This document shows, in pieces, positions 33,752 through 42,735 of a DNA stretch of 64,000 nt (positions are counted from its first letter, which is position 1; every line of letters begins with the position of its first letter). The notes under the pieces are model-generated. The model was not told the origin of the DNA. It searched no databases and was given only the letters and a program-made list of their open reading frames with translations. This DNA comes from Streptomyces cellulosae (GTDB taxonomy: Bacteria; Actinomycetota; Actinomycetes; Streptomycetales; Streptomycetaceae): positions 142,431-206,430 of the forward strand of contig BNBH01000009.1 in NCBI GenBank assembly GCA_014655195.1, written 5' to 3'. Made by a program: the position numbers and the translations under genes.

Positions 33752-35485
33752 TCAGATCTCGTGCGGGTAGGACGCCTTGCCGGCCAGCTTCCCGTCGCGG
33801 AAGCAGAACCGGTACACGATGTCCGCCTCGTCGTCCACGAAGTGCTCGCACACCGCGTCCTCGGGCAGCGGCGGACCCTGCTTCTCCACGCCCTCGGTGA
33901 GCAGCGAGTCGCCCTCGGGGAACTGCTTGCGCAGGCTCGCCTCGGAGTCGCCGACGCGCGCGTCCTCGTACACGTACGCCGGTATGACCCCCTTCTGCAC
34001 CTCGTCGATCGCCTTGTTCACCCCCCACACCAGCAGGGCGCCGACACCGGCGACGAGGACGACGGAGACGAGGGCGCAGCCCAGGGCGACGTTCTTCTTG
34101 CTGCTCATGATGGCGGCGTACTCCTTCGGGTCGGAGCGGTCGATGTCCGCTCCACCGTCGCCCGCGGCGCCCTCCCGGATCTGCCCCCGGAAGTCGCGTC
34201 CCGCGGCGACGGACGTCGCGTCCTCACGGCCCACGGGCGAGGCGCCGTCGCCGTACGGCAGCACACCGGCGAGGCGGAAGCCGCCGTCGGGGGAGGGGCC
34301 GCTGTGCACCATGCCGCCCACCAGCCGGGCCCTCTCCTCCAGCCCCGCCAGGCCCTGGCCGCCGCTGATCGCGGGCGGCCCCGCGGGCGCCCCCTCCGGC
34401 ACGGGCGCGTTGGCCACCTCCACCACCAGACTGTCCGGCTCGTAGCGCAGCTCCACGGTGATCGGGGCGCCCGGCGCGTGCTTGTGCGCGTTGGTGAGGC
34501 CCTCCTGGACGATGCGGTACACCGCGTGGTCCGCGGCCGGGGCGAGCGGCCGCCGCTCGCCCGAGCGGCGCAGCTCCACTGGCGCGCCCGCGCTCCGCGA
34601 CGACGCGACCAGCGCGTCCACCCCGGCCGCGCCCCGCGCGTGCGGCGCCCCGGCCGCCTCCGGTTCGGGGCCCGGAGCCGGCGCGGGCGGCTCCTCGGTG
34701 TCGTCCCGGAGGATGCCGACGGCCTCGCGCAGCTCCCGCATCGCCGACCGGGCGGCCTCCCGCAGGATGCTCACCCCCTCCCGCTGCCGGTCGCCGAGAC
34801 CGGGGCCCACCTCCAGCGCCCCCGCGTGCACCGCGATCAGGGCGAGCTGGTGGCCGAGGCTGTCGTGCATGTCCTGGGCGATCCGCTGCCGCTCCAGCAG
34901 CCGCGCCTGCCGCGCCACCATCGCCTGCTCGCGCACCAGTTGGGCGTTGTGCCGGCGCAGCGCCTCCAGCAGGTCGCGGCGCTGCGCGCGGTACCGGGAG
35001 GCGAGCCCCGGAACAACCGCCAGCGCCAGATAGGGGCCTCCGCCCAGCACCGCCGTCATCAGCAGCGACAGCCCCGGTATTCCCTCGCCCCCGTCGGCGA
35101 GCAGGGCGGGGACGACGTACAGCACCAGCCCGGCGGCGTACGCGCCGACCGCGCGCCAGGGGCGTCTGATGCGGCTGCCCGCGGACCAGCTCGCGTAGAT
35201 CAGCAGCGGGCCGCAGCCGAGGACCGAGCCGGCCAGGACGGAGGAGACGAGCAGCACGGTGGCCGGCAGTGACCGTCTGACCAGCGAGAGCAGGGCGACG
35301 AGCAGGGCCAGCGCCCCGCCCTTCGCGGCGGAGCCGCTCTCCGTGCCGTACATCGTGCCCGCGATGCCCGCGAGCACCAGGAGCAGCACGGCCTCCCCGG
35401 CGATCCGGCCGCGGGACCAGGAGGAGGCGGCGGCCAGCCGGGACAGCAGGGGAGGGGCGGGGCGGGAGGTCTGCGCTGAGTCCAC
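33752..35485 (-). CDS. Sensor histidine kinase with an extra C-terminal membrane-anchored module
   Basis: A 577-residue protein. The sensor part has several membrane segments (about 25-170). The HisKA_3 dimerisation box has RIAQDMHDSLGHQLAL with the phospho-accepting histidine. The HATPase ends near GGQGLAGLEERARLVGG. Unusually the frame continues through a linker into residues 460-577: MSSKKN, a membrane helix (about 467-490) and a 90-residue domain with two conserved cysteines. The second part could also be translated alone from the ATG at 34108, which has AAGGAG 12 nt upstream. The GTG start at 35485 lies 7 nt after a TAGGGT -10-like box, suggesting a leaderless mRNA. Partner of the downstream response regulator. 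Confidence 0.82.
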   Translation of the reverse strand: MDSAQTSRPAPPLLSRLAAASSWSRGRIAGEAVLLLVLAGIAGTMYGTESGSAAKGGALALLVALLSLVRRSLPATVLLVSSVLAGSVLGCGPLLIYASWSAGSRIRRPWRAVGAYAAGLVLYVVPALLADGGEGIPGLSLLMTAVLGGGPYLALAVVPGLASRYRAQRRDLLEALRRHNAQLVREQAMVARQARLLERQRIAQDMHDSLGHQLALIAVHAGALEVGPGLGDRQREGVSILREAARSAMRELREAVGILRDDTEEPPAPAPGPEPEAAGAPHARGAAGVDALVASSRSAGAPVELRRSGERRPLAPAADHAVYRIVQEGLTNAHKHAPGAPITVELRYEPDSLVVEVANAPVPEGAPAGPPAISGGQGLAGLEERARLVGGMVHSGPSPDGGFRLAGVLPYGDGASPVGREDATSVAAGRDFRGQIREGAAGDGGADIDRSDPKEYAAIMSSKKNVALGCALVSVVLVAGVGALLVWGVNKAIDEVQKGVIPAYVYEDARVGDSEASLRKQFPEGDSLLTEGVEKQGPPLPEDAVCEHFVDDEADIVYRFCFRDGKLAGKASYPHEI

Positions 35486-35705
35486 GCGCCCGACCCTAGG
35501 GGCCCGCACCGGGGCGCCGGCATCCTCCCTCCGTAGCGGCCCCGAACGACGAAAGTGAACGACGCCCGTCAACGTCCACATTCTCTTTGGTCGTTGAAGC
35601 ACGCGACTTCCGGAGACTGCGCCCACCCGGCGCGTCCCGCGACGATGGGGACGCCGGTGAGGACCTCCGCCGGCGGCACACCCTCCATCGACACCGGGAG
35701 CAGCA

Positions 35706-36302
35706 GTGGACGTAACGGGAGCCTGGTCGGGCCGACGCTTCACCGTCACGCAGAAGGCCACCCTGAAGACCGACCGCTACCTCGTCACCGAGACCGCGCG
35801 GGACGGCTCCGAGGGCAGGGTCCTCGCCCACGCCGTGCTGAAGAGGTTCTCCCTCAAGGAGGAACTGACCTTCTGGACGGACGAGTCCAGGAGCCAGGTC
35901 GCGTTCACCGTCAAGGAGCGCACCTTGCTGGACCCCGGCGAGGGCTTCGACGTGCTGGACGCGGAGGGCAAGCCGATCGGCTCCTTCCACGAGCGGTTCC
36001 TCACCTCCCTGGTCCGCTCCACCTGGGTGCTGGAGCAGCCGGGCGCGCCCGACGCCGTGGGCCGCGAGCGCAACCGGTTCGTGGCCGTCCTGCGCCGGGC
36101 CTGGGACTGGCTGCCGCTGGACCTGGTGCCGTTCGCCTGGCCGTACCACTTCGACTTCGAGAGCGACGGCAAGCCCGTGATGAGCGTCGACAAGAAACTC
36201 GGCCTGCGCGACCGCTACCGCGTCGAGGTGACCGACCCCGCCCTCGACCTGCGGCTCGCCGTCGCCCAGGCGGTCGCCCTGGACACCTTCCAGGGCCGCT
36301 GA
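35706..36302 (+). CDS. LURP-one-related family protein
   Basis: A 198-residue protein with the Tubby-like C-terminal fold expected of LURP-one (DUF567) proteins: RRFTVTQKATLKTDRYLV, VAFTVKERTLLDPGEGFDVLDAEGKPIGSF and FDFESDGKPVMSVDKKLGLRDRYRVEV, alternating strands and turns. No signal peptide or membrane helix. Function in bacteria is unknown; plant members are defence-related and the fold resembles phospholipid scramblases. GTG start at 35706 after GGGAG. It is divergent from the sensor kinase across a 220-bp gap that shows no clear operator. Confidence 0.82.
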   Translation: MDVTGAWSGRRFTVTQKATLKTDRYLVTETARDGSEGRVLAHAVLKRFSLKEELTFWTDESRSQVAFTVKERTLLDPGEGFDVLDAEGKPIGSFHERFLTSLVRSTWVLEQPGAPDAVGRERNRFVAVLRRAWDWLPLDLVPFAWPYHFDFESDGKPVMSVDKKLGLRDRYRVEVTDPALDLRLAVAQAVALDTFQGR

Positions 36303-36349
36303 CCGGGACCCGCCCCGCGCGGCGGGGCCGCTCCTGGGACAATCCCGCC

Positions 36350-36958
36350 ATGGACCTGGACATACCCGAACTCCCCTTCCCGCTGCGGACCTACGGCCCC
36401 GACGGCTCCTGGTCCTACGAGGACGGCGTGCTCACCGGATGGGCGGGACCGCGGCAGGACCGCTTCGTGCCGCCCACCGGCGAGTCGCTGGAGTCCGCCG
36501 CCGACGCGCCCCGGCTGCTCGGCGCGCCCGAGGGCGACTTCCAGCTGATCGCCCGGGTCACGGTCGGCTTCGCCGGCTCCTTCGACGCCGGGGTGCTCTA
36601 CGTCCACGTCGGCGAGCGCGCGTGGGCCAAGCTGTGCCTGGAATACTCCCCGGACGTGCCCACCGTCTGCACGGTCGTCACCCGGGGCCACTCCGACGAC
36701 GCCAACTCCTTCACCGTGGAGGGCAAGACGGTCTGGCTGCGGGTGAGCCGCACCGGGCGCGCCTTCGCCTTCCACGCCTCCCGCGACGGCAAGCAGTGGA
36801 CCTTCGTCCGGCTGTTCACCCTCGGCGACGAGAAGGAGACGGGGGCGGCCCTGGTCGGATTCGCGACCCAGTCGCCGATGGGGGAGGGGTGCGTGGTGAC
36901 CTTCGACCACATCGAGTACCGGCTGCACTGGCCCCCGGACCTGCGCGACGGCAGCTGA
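36350..36958 (+). CDS. DUF1349 domain protein
   Basis: A 202-residue cytosolic protein of the DUF1349 (regulation of arginine metabolism/concanavalin-like) family: SYEDGVLTGWAGPRQDRFV, APEGDFQLIARVTVGFAGSFDAGVLYVHVGERAWAKLCLEYS, and VWLRVSRTGRAFAFHASRDGKQWTFVRLF. A jelly-roll fold is expected. Role unknown; relatives bind or process carbohydrates. It lies 47 bp after the LURP-one gene and may share its transcript. Confidence 0.85.
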   Translation: MDLDIPELPFPLRTYGPDGSWSYEDGVLTGWAGPRQDRFVPPTGESLESAADAPRLLGAPEGDFQLIARVTVGFAGSFDAGVLYVHVGERAWAKLCLEYSPDVPTVCTVVTRGHSDDANSFTVEGKTVWLRVSRTGRAFAFHASRDGKQWTFVRLFTLGDEKETGAALVGFATQSPMGEGCVVTFDHIEYRLHWPPDLRDGS

Positions 36959-37060
36959 GCGAGGCCAGGTCCCCGGTGGGAATGCCGGCGGGTACTTGAA
37001 CGTTCATCCGGTTGCGGAGGAGGTCTCCGCAGCCGTGCCGACCCTGGAGAGAGCCCGCCC

Positions 37061-37801
37061 ATGCGCGTCGAGATCTGGTCCGACATCGCCTGCCCCTGGT
37101 GCTATGTCGGAAAAGCCCGCTTCGAGAAGGCGCTGGCCTCCTTCCCGCACCGCGACGGGGTCGAGGTGGTCCACCGCTCCTTCGAGCTCGACCCGGGCCG
37201 CGCCAAGGACGACGTCGAGCCGGTGCTCACCATGCTCACCAAGAAGTACGGCATGAGCCAGGCGCAGGCCGAGGCCGGCGAGGACAACCTGGGCGCCCAG
37301 GCCGCCGCCGAGGGCCTGCCCTACCGCACCCGGGGCCGCGACCACGGCGGCACCTTCGACATGCACCGCCTGCTCCACCTCGCCCGCGAGCACGGCCGCC
37401 AGGAGAAGCTGCTCGACCTGCTCTACCGGGCCAACTTCGCCGAGGAGCGCTCCCTGTTCGGCGACGACGAGCGGCTCGTCGGACTCGCCGAGGCCGCCGG
37501 CCTCGACCCCGAGGCCGCCCGCGCGGTGCTCGCCGACCCGGAGGCGTACGCCGCCGAGGTCCGCCAGGACGAGCGGGAGGCCGCCGAGCTCGGCGCACGC
37601 GGCGTGCCGTTCTTCGTGCTCGACCGGACGTACGGCGTCTCCGGCGCCCAGCCCGTCGAGGTCTTCACCCGCGCCCTCACCCAGGCCTGGGGCGAGCGGT
37701 CCCCGCTGACCCTCGTCGACGGCGGCGCGGGCGCCGAGGCCTGCGGCCCGGACGGGTGCGCGGTGCCCGGGCAGGAGGACACGCGGGCGCGGAACGCGTA
37801 G
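37061..37801 (+). CDS. DsbA-family (FrnE-like) thiol oxidoreductase
   Basis: A 246-residue cytosolic protein of the DsbA/2-hydroxychromene isomerase fold. The redox motif CPWC is at residues 11-14, and the cis-Pro loop is in GARGVPFFVLDRTYGVSGAQP near 180-200. The FrnE type is implicated in disulfide chemistry and polyketide tailoring. A short C-terminal tail has ACGPDGCAVPG with two further cysteines. The ATG at 37061 follows GGAGAGA. It appears monocistronic. Confidence 0.9.
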   Translation: MRVEIWSDIACPWCYVGKARFEKALASFPHRDGVEVVHRSFELDPGRAKDDVEPVLTMLTKKYGMSQAQAEAGEDNLGAQAAAEGLPYRTRGRDHGGTFDMHRLLHLAREHGRQEKLLDLLYRANFAEERSLFGDDERLVGLAEAAGLDPEAARAVLADPEAYAAEVRQDEREAAELGARGVPFFVLDRTYGVSGAQPVEVFTRALTQAWGERSPLTLVDGGAGAEACGPDGCAVPGQEDTRARNA

Positions 37802-37822
37802 GAGCGAACCCGCAGGCCGGCG

Positions 37823-37840
37823 GGAACGTATAAGCGTTCC
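37823..37840. promoter_or_regulatory. Palindromic operator candidate
   Basis: GGAACGTATAAGCGTTCC has perfect 6-bp arms (GGAACG/CGTTCC) with 6 bp between, an 18-bp site of the size bound by TetR or MarR dimers. It lies 63 bp before the ATG of the class V aminotransferase gene, next to a possible promoter. No regulator gene is adjacent. Confidence 0.45.
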
Positions 37841-37902
37841 TTAGCGGTACCGCGCAGACATATGCGATGGACGGGGGCGCGGCGGGGTCGCAGAGTGGTC
37901 CC

Positions 37903-38955
37903 ATGGAGACCTTCGAGAGCCTCGTCCGTGCCGAGTTCACCCCGAAGAACACCTACCTGAACACCGCGAGCAGCGCCCTGCTGCCCGCCCGGGCCGTGGC
38001 CGCGCTCGACGCCGCCGTACGGCTGCGCGCGGAGGGGCGCCCGCTCGACCCGCTGTTCGCCGACGTCGAGGTGTGCCGCGCCGCCTACGCCCGGCTGGCC
38101 GGGGTGCCCGTCGAGCGGGTCGCGGCCGGGGCCACCGTCGCCCTGTTCTCCTCGCTGGTGGCCGCGTCCCTGCCGCCGGGCGCCGAAGTCCTCACCGCCG
38201 ACGACGACTTCACCTCCGTGCTGAACCCCTTCCACGCGCGCGGCGACCTCAAGGTGCGGTCCGCCCCGCTGGAGGGGCTCGCCGACGCCGTGCGGCCGGG
38301 CACCGCGCTGGTCGCGGTCAGCGCCGCGCAGTCCGCCGACGGCCGGATCGCCGGCCTGCCCGCGCTGCGCGAGGCGGCCCGCTCCCACGGGGCGCGCACC
38401 TACGTCGACTTCTCCCAGGCGGCGGGCTGGCTGCCCGTGGAGGCGGGCGCGTACGACTACACCGTCGCCATCACCTTCAAGTGGCTGCTGGGCGCGCACG
38501 GCGCCGCCTTCCTCACCGTCCCCGAGGACTTCGGCGATCTGGTCCCGGTGCAGGCGGGCTGGACCTCGGGGGAGGACCCGTGGGGCAGCTGCTACGGCCC
38601 CGTCGCCGAACTCGCCCGCAGCGCACGGCGGTTCGACACCACGCCCGCGCTGTTGAGCTACGCGGCCCTGCGGGCGTCCCTCACGCTCCTCGAGGAGCTC
38701 GGCGTGGACGCCGTCCGCGCCCACGACCTCACCCTCGCCGACCGGTTCCGTACCGGGCTCGCCTCACTGGGCCACGAGCCCGTGCCCGCGCCCGGCTCGC
38801 CCATCGTGTCCGTGCCGGAACTGGGACGGCTCCAGCCGGAGCTGTCGCGGGCCGGCATCGAGGTGTCCAACCGCGCCGGCAACCTGCGGGCGTCCTTCCA
38901 CCTCTACAACACGGCCGCCGACGTGGACCGGCTGCTCGACGCGCTGTCCGGCTGA
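37903..38955 (+). CDS. Class V PLP-dependent aminotransferase/desulfurase-like enzyme
   Basis: A 350-residue fold-type I PLP enzyme. The cofactor lysine is Lys193 (TFKWLLGAHG), and YVDFSQAAGW supplies the Asp-x-x-Gln of the pyridine-binding site. The group includes isopenicillin-N epimerase-like and ergothioneine EgtE-like lyases; the exact reaction is not evident. The ATG at 37903 (METFESLVRAEF) is chosen because an in-frame ATG at 37867 adds only a Gly/Ala tail; neither has a strong ribosome site. A palindrome upstream suggests regulation. Convergent with ectD across a shared terminator. Confidence 0.82.
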   Translation: METFESLVRAEFTPKNTYLNTASSALLPARAVAALDAAVRLRAEGRPLDPLFADVEVCRAAYARLAGVPVERVAAGATVALFSSLVAASLPPGAEVLTADDDFTSVLNPFHARGDLKVRSAPLEGLADAVRPGTALVAVSAAQSADGRIAGLPALREAARSHGARTYVDFSQAAGWLPVEAGAYDYTVAITFKWLLGAHGAAFLTVPEDFGDLVPVQAGWTSGEDPWGSCYGPVAELARSARRFDTTPALLSYAALRASLTLLEELGVDAVRAHDLTLADRFRTGLASLGHEPVPAPGSPIVSVPELGRLQPELSRAGIEVSNRAGNLRASFHLYNTAADVDRLLDALSG

Positions 38956-38965
38956 GCGCACGGCA

Positions 38966-39009
38966 GCGGGCCGGCGCCTCCTTGTCCCACACGAGGAGGC
39001 CCGGCCCGC
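38966..39009. terminator. Bidirectional terminator between the aminotransferase and ectD
   Basis: GCGGGCCGGCGCCTCCT (38966-38982) pairs with AGGAGGCCCGGCCCGC (38994-39009), with a single bulged base, around an 11-nt loop. It ends the ectABCD transcript and the convergent gene. Confidence 0.8.
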
Positions 39010-39051
39010 AGTCGATGAGGCGGTGCGCACACGTCACCGCCGTGCGTGTCC

Positions 39052-39948
39052 CTACTTCACGGGGGTGAAGTCCCGCGCGCCGATGAACTCGGGGCGGCGG
39101 ATCGGGGCCGCGAACGGCTCGACCGCCGCGTTCTCGACGCTGTTGAACACGATGAACACGTTGCTGCGCGGGTACGGCGTGATGTTGTCGCCGGAGCCGT
39201 GCATGCAGTTGCAGTCGAACCAGGTCGCCGAGCCGGGCTTGCCGGTGAACAGCTTGATGCCGTACTCCGACGCCATCGTGGTCAGCGCCTCGTCGGACGG
39301 CGTCCCCGCGTCCTGCATCTGCAGGGACTTCTTGTAGTTGTCCTTCGGGGTGGCGCCCGCGCAGCCGAGGAACGTCTTGTGCGACCCCGGCATGATCATC
39401 AGACCGCCGTTGGTGTCGTAGTTCTCGGTCAGCGCGATCGAGACCGAGATGGTGCGCATGTTCGGCAGACCGTCCTCGGCGTGCCAGGTCTCGAAGTCCG
39501 AGTGCCAGTAGAAGCCGCTCGCGCCGAAGCCGGGCTTGACGTTGATCCGCGACTGGTGGACGTACACGTCCGAGCCGAGGATCTGCCGGGCGCGTCCGAC
39601 GACCCGCTCGTCACGCACCAGCCGGGCGAACACCTCGCTGATCTTGTGCACCTCGAAGACCGAGCGGATCTCCTGCGACTTCGGCTCGACGATCGAGCGC
39701 TCGTCCGCGCGGATCGCCGGGTCGCTCACCAGCCGGTCCAGTTCGCGCTTGTAGACCTCGACCTCGTCCGGGCCGATCAGCTGGTCGACGGCCAGGAAGC
39801 CGTCGCGGTCCAGCGCCTGGAGGTCACCGGCCGAGACGGGGCCGGGCGTGTCCGGGGAACCCCAGACGACCGGGTCCTGGCGCGGGGTGACCACCTCGGT
39901 GGCACCGCGGGTCGGGTACAGATCGGTGACGCGTGTGGTCGTGGTCAC
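39052..39948 (-). CDS. ectD: Ectoine 5-hydroxylase
   Basis: A 298-residue non-heme Fe(II)/2-oxoglutarate dioxygenase that converts ectoine to 5-hydroxyectoine. The iron triad is visible as His149 and Asp151 (WHSDFETWH) and His250 (MHGSGDN), at nearly the positions known for EctD enzymes. The EctD signature around residues 140-160 is intact. GTG start at 39948. It is the last gene of ectABCD, 6 bp after the ectC stop, followed by a strong terminator. Gives osmotic and heat protection. Confidence 0.96.
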   Translation of the reverse strand: MTTTTRVTDLYPTRGATEVVTPRQDPVVWGSPDTPGPVSAGDLQALDRDGFLAVDQLIGPDEVEVYKRELDRLVSDPAIRADERSIVEPKSQEIRSVFEVHKISEVFARLVRDERVVGRARQILGSDVYVHQSRINVKPGFGASGFYWHSDFETWHAEDGLPNMRTISVSIALTENYDTNGGLMIMPGSHKTFLGCAGATPKDNYKKSLQMQDAGTPSDEALTTMASEYGIKLFTGKPGSATWFDCNCMHGSGDNITPYPRSNVFIVFNSVENAAVEPFAAPIRRPEFIGARDFTPVK

Positions 39949-39954
39949 GGTGGA

Positions 39955-40353
39955 TCACACCTCCTCGGTGAGCAGCGGGTAGACGCCGTTCTCGTCGTGG
40001 TCCTCCCGTCCGGTCACGGGCGGGTTGAAGACACAGATGCAGTGGAAGTCCTCCTTGACCTTGAGCGTGTGCCGCTCATGGCCGTTGAGGAGGTACATCG
40101 TGCCGGGGGTGATGTGGTACGTCTTCCCGGTCTCGCGGTCGGTCAGCTCGGCGTCGCCCTTGGTGCAGACGACGGCCTCGATGTGGTTCGCGTACCACAT
40201 GTTCGTTTCCGTACCCGCGTACAGGATCGTCTCGTGCACGGAGAAGCCGACCTTCTCCTTGGCGAGGACGATGCGCTTGCTCTCCCACGTGCCGGACGCG
40301 CTCTTGACGTGCCGGTCGGTGCCTTCGAGCTCCTTGAACGAACGGACGATCAC
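39955..40353 (-). CDS. ectC: L-ectoine synthase
   Basis: A 132-residue single-domain cupin that cyclises N-gamma-acetyl-diaminobutyrate to ectoine. The start [36 protein letters not shown] and the metal-site residues in [12 protein letters not shown] and NGHERHTL are standard EctC features at full length. GTG start at 40353, 33 bp after the ectB stop. Confidence 0.97.
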   Translation of the reverse strand: MIVRSFKELEGTDRHVKSASGTWESKRIVLAKEKVGFSVHETILYAGTETNMWYANHIEAVVCTKGDAELTDRETGKTYHITPGTMYLLNGHERHTLKVKEDFHCICVFNPPVTGREDHDENGVYPLLTEEV

Positions 40354-40386
40354 GGTGTTGCGATGCCTCCTCGGCTGGGGTGTGTT

Positions 40387-41658
40387 TCAGGCGGTTTCAC
40401 GGACGGCGCGGGCCAGGACCCTGAGGCCCTCGTCCAGCTCGTCCGGGGTGATGGTCAGGGCGGGGAGCAGCTTGACGACCTCGCTCTCCGGGCCGGACGT
40501 CTCGATCAGCAGACCGAGCTCGAAGGCGCGCCTGGCGACCCGGCCGGCGCGCGCCTTGTCGTGGAACTCCAGGCCCCACACGAGGCCGCGGCCGCGGTAC
40601 TCCTTGACGTCGGCGAGGTTCTCCTCGGTGATGGCGATCATCGCCTGCTCCACCTGTTCGCCGCGCTTGCGGGTCTGCTTCTCCATCGCGGAGCCGTCCG
40701 CCCAGTACGCCTCCAGGGCAGCGGTGGCCGTCACGAACGCGGGGTTGTTGCCGCGGAACGTGCCGTTGTGCTCGCCCGGCTCCCAGACGTCCAGCTCCGG
40801 CTTGAACATGGTCAGCGCCATGGGCAGGCCGTAGCCGCTGATCGACTTGGAGACGGTGACGATGTCCGGCGTGATGCCCGCCTCCTCGAAGGAGAAGAAC
40901 GCGCCGGTGCGGCCGCAGCCCATCTGGATGTCGTCGACGATGAGCAGCATGTCCTGCCGCTCGCACAGCTCGGACAGGGCGCGCAGCCACTCGGGCCGGG
41001 CCACGTTGATGCCGCCCTCGCCCTGCACCGTCTCGACGATCACGGCCGCCGGCTTGTTGAGGCCCGAGCCCTGGTCCTCCAGGATGCGCTCGAACCACAG
41101 GAAGTCCGGGACCTGGCCGTCGAAGTAGTTGTCGAACGGCATCGGCGTGCCGTGCACCAGCGGGACGCCGGCGCCGGCCCGTTTGAAGGCGTTGCCGGTC
41201 ACGGCGAGCGAGCCCAGCGACATGCCGTGGAAGGCGTTGGTGAACGACACGACCGACTCGCGGCCCTTCACCTTCCGCGCCAGCTTCAGCGCGGACTCCA
41301 CGGCGTTGGTGCCCGTCGGGCCCGGGAACATGACCTTGTACGGCAGGTCACGCGGGCGGAGGATGTAGTTCTGGAAGGACTCCAGGAACGCGCGCTTGGC
41401 CGTCGTCGACATGTCGAGACCGTGCGTGACGCCGTCCCGCTCCAGGTAGTCGATCAGGGCGCGTTTCAGGACGGGGTTGTTGTGGCCGTAGTTGAGTGAA
41501 CCGGCTCCGGCGAAGAAGTCGAGGTACTCGTGGCCGTCCTCGTCGTACATGCGGCTGCCGTGCGCGCGGTCGAAGACGGTGGGCCAGCCGCGGCAGTAGC
41601 TGCGCACCTCGGACTCGAGGGTCTCGAAGACGCTGAGGTCGGGCTGGGTGATGGTCAC
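40387..41658 (-). CDS. ectB: Diaminobutyrate-2-oxoglutarate transaminase
   Basis: A 423-residue class III PLP aminotransferase that makes L-2,4-diaminobutyrate from aspartate semialdehyde. FPGPTGTNAVESALKLARK, VDDIQMGCGRTGAFFSFE and the Schiff-base lysine in TVSKSISGYGLP are diagnostic of EctB. GTG start at 41658 (MTITQPDLSVFETLESEVRSY). It is 67 bp downstream of ectA in the ectABCD operon. Confidence 0.97.
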   Translation of the reverse strand: MTITQPDLSVFETLESEVRSYCRGWPTVFDRAHGSRMYDEDGHEYLDFFAGAGSLNYGHNNPVLKRALIDYLERDGVTHGLDMSTTAKRAFLESFQNYILRPRDLPYKVMFPGPTGTNAVESALKLARKVKGRESVVSFTNAFHGMSLGSLAVTGNAFKRAGAGVPLVHGTPMPFDNYFDGQVPDFLWFERILEDQGSGLNKPAAVIVETVQGEGGINVARPEWLRALSELCERQDMLLIVDDIQMGCGRTGAFFSFEEAGITPDIVTVSKSISGYGLPMALTMFKPELDVWEPGEHNGTFRGNNPAFVTATAALEAYWADGSAMEKQTRKRGEQVEQAMIAITEENLADVKEYRGRGLVWGLEFHDKARAGRVARRAFELGLLIETSGPESEVVKLLPALTITPDELDEGLRVLARAVRETA

Positions 41659-41725
41659 GACGAATCGCTCCTCGGTGGCGTGGGAAGTCAGAGGGAGTCG
41701 GAAGACTGGGGGTCGGGCCGGTCCG

Positions 41726-42232
41726 TCAGAGGGCGAACGGCCCGATGCGGTGGAGAACCTCGGGGTCGTGCGGTCCGTCGGGGAAGTCCGAGGCGTCGAA
41801 GAGCACCTCGCGCTCCAGCAGGGCGCCGTGACGCTCCGCGAACGCGGTGAACAGGCGCTCGGAGGCGGTGTTGCCGGGGGACACGGTGGTCTCCACGGTG
41901 TCCACGCCGTGCTCCGCGGCGGTCCGGGCGGCCAGCGCGTCGAGCATGGCGGCGGCCAGACCGCGGCCGCGATGCGCCTCGTCGACGGCGACCTGCCAGA
42001 CCAGCAGGGTGCGCGGGCTGTCCGGCCGGAGGTAGCCGGTGATGAAGCCGACCGCCTCTCCGCGCTCGTCGCGAGCGACGGCCGAGGTGGCGGCGAAGTC
42101 ACGGCACCACAGCAGATAGCTGTACGACGAGTTCAGGTCGAGGACCTTCGAGTCCCTGGCTATCCGCCACAGCACGGCTCCGTCCGCCACGGTCGGGCGG
42201 TCGATTTGCAGGTCTGCTTGTGCGGCAGTCAT
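41726..42232 (-). CDS. ectA: Diaminobutyrate acetyltransferase
   Basis: A 168-residue GNAT enzyme that acetylates diaminobutyrate at the gamma-amino group, the second step to ectoine. The acetyl-CoA loop VAVDEAHRGRGLAAAML and LDLNSSYSYLLWCRDFA are EctA hallmarks. The ATG at 42232 (MTAAQADLQIDRPT) is preferred over an upstream in-frame ATG at 42301 that would run through the promoter. First gene of the operon. An AT-rich palindrome lies just 7 bp before its start codon. Confidence 0.97.
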   Translation of the reverse strand: MTAAQADLQIDRPTVADGAVLWRIARDSKVLDLNSSYSYLLWCRDFAATSAVARDERGEAVGFITGYLRPDSPRTLLVWQVAVDEAHRGRGLAAAMLDALAARTAAEHGVDTVETTVSPGNTASERLFTAFAERHGALLEREVLFDASDFPDGPHDPEVLHRIGPFAL

Positions 42233-42239
42233 GCGAATT

Positions 42240-42259
42240 GAACTTACCGAGGTAAATTC
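42240..42259. promoter_or_regulatory. Operator-like palindrome in front of ectA
   Basis: GAACTTACCGAGGTAAATTC is a 20-bp inverted repeat with 8 of 10 pairs matching (TTACC/GGTAA core). It lies in the 5' leader or core promoter, ending 7 bp before the ectA start codon on the minus strand. It sits in the lowest-GC stretch of the region. A repressor or osmoregulator site is inferred; no regulator gene is adjacent. Confidence 0.5.
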
Positions 42260-42735
42260 AAAATTGCATCGTCCTGCGGGGTTTACGCACGAGCGTGTCA
42301 TGTGTTATCGCGTGTGCGGGCGTGTCCGCGCGAGGGGTCGGCGAAATGTACCGTTTCGCACGGTGCAAAGTGGGGTGAATCAGGCACGATGTGGAACCGG
42401 TCACATCCGTGTAACTCTCGTGACCGCGACCGGAAACGTCCGGTTGCCGCTTCCCGGATCGGGGCGTTTAGGGTCCGGAAGAGCGGGCAGAAGAGAACGG
42501 GAAGCTGTTCAGCAGAGTAATAGGGAAATAAGCCGGATAATGTCGCGGGAGTATCTGTGCGAGGGATTTCACTAATCCCCTTGGAATTCACGCCCCGATC
42601 ACTCTGTAGATGCGCGCATCAGCTGGGCGCCGGGCGACGCCTTCGCGGCGTGCCTCGCCTGGATCCGTGTCCTTGAGCCGGGCGGTATCCCGTCTGCCGC
42701 GACCTGCGGTCTGCCGTGTGCTGCGGCCCGTGGGG

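Noticed and set aside
37867..37902. Earlier ATG for the class V aminotransferase
   Set aside because: It would add only a Gly/Ala/Ser tail unlike the family and has no better ribosome site than the ATG at 37903.
42231..42575. 114-codon plus-strand frame upstream of ectA
   Set aside because: It starts over the ectA promoter palindrome, lacks a good ribosome site and has no family features.
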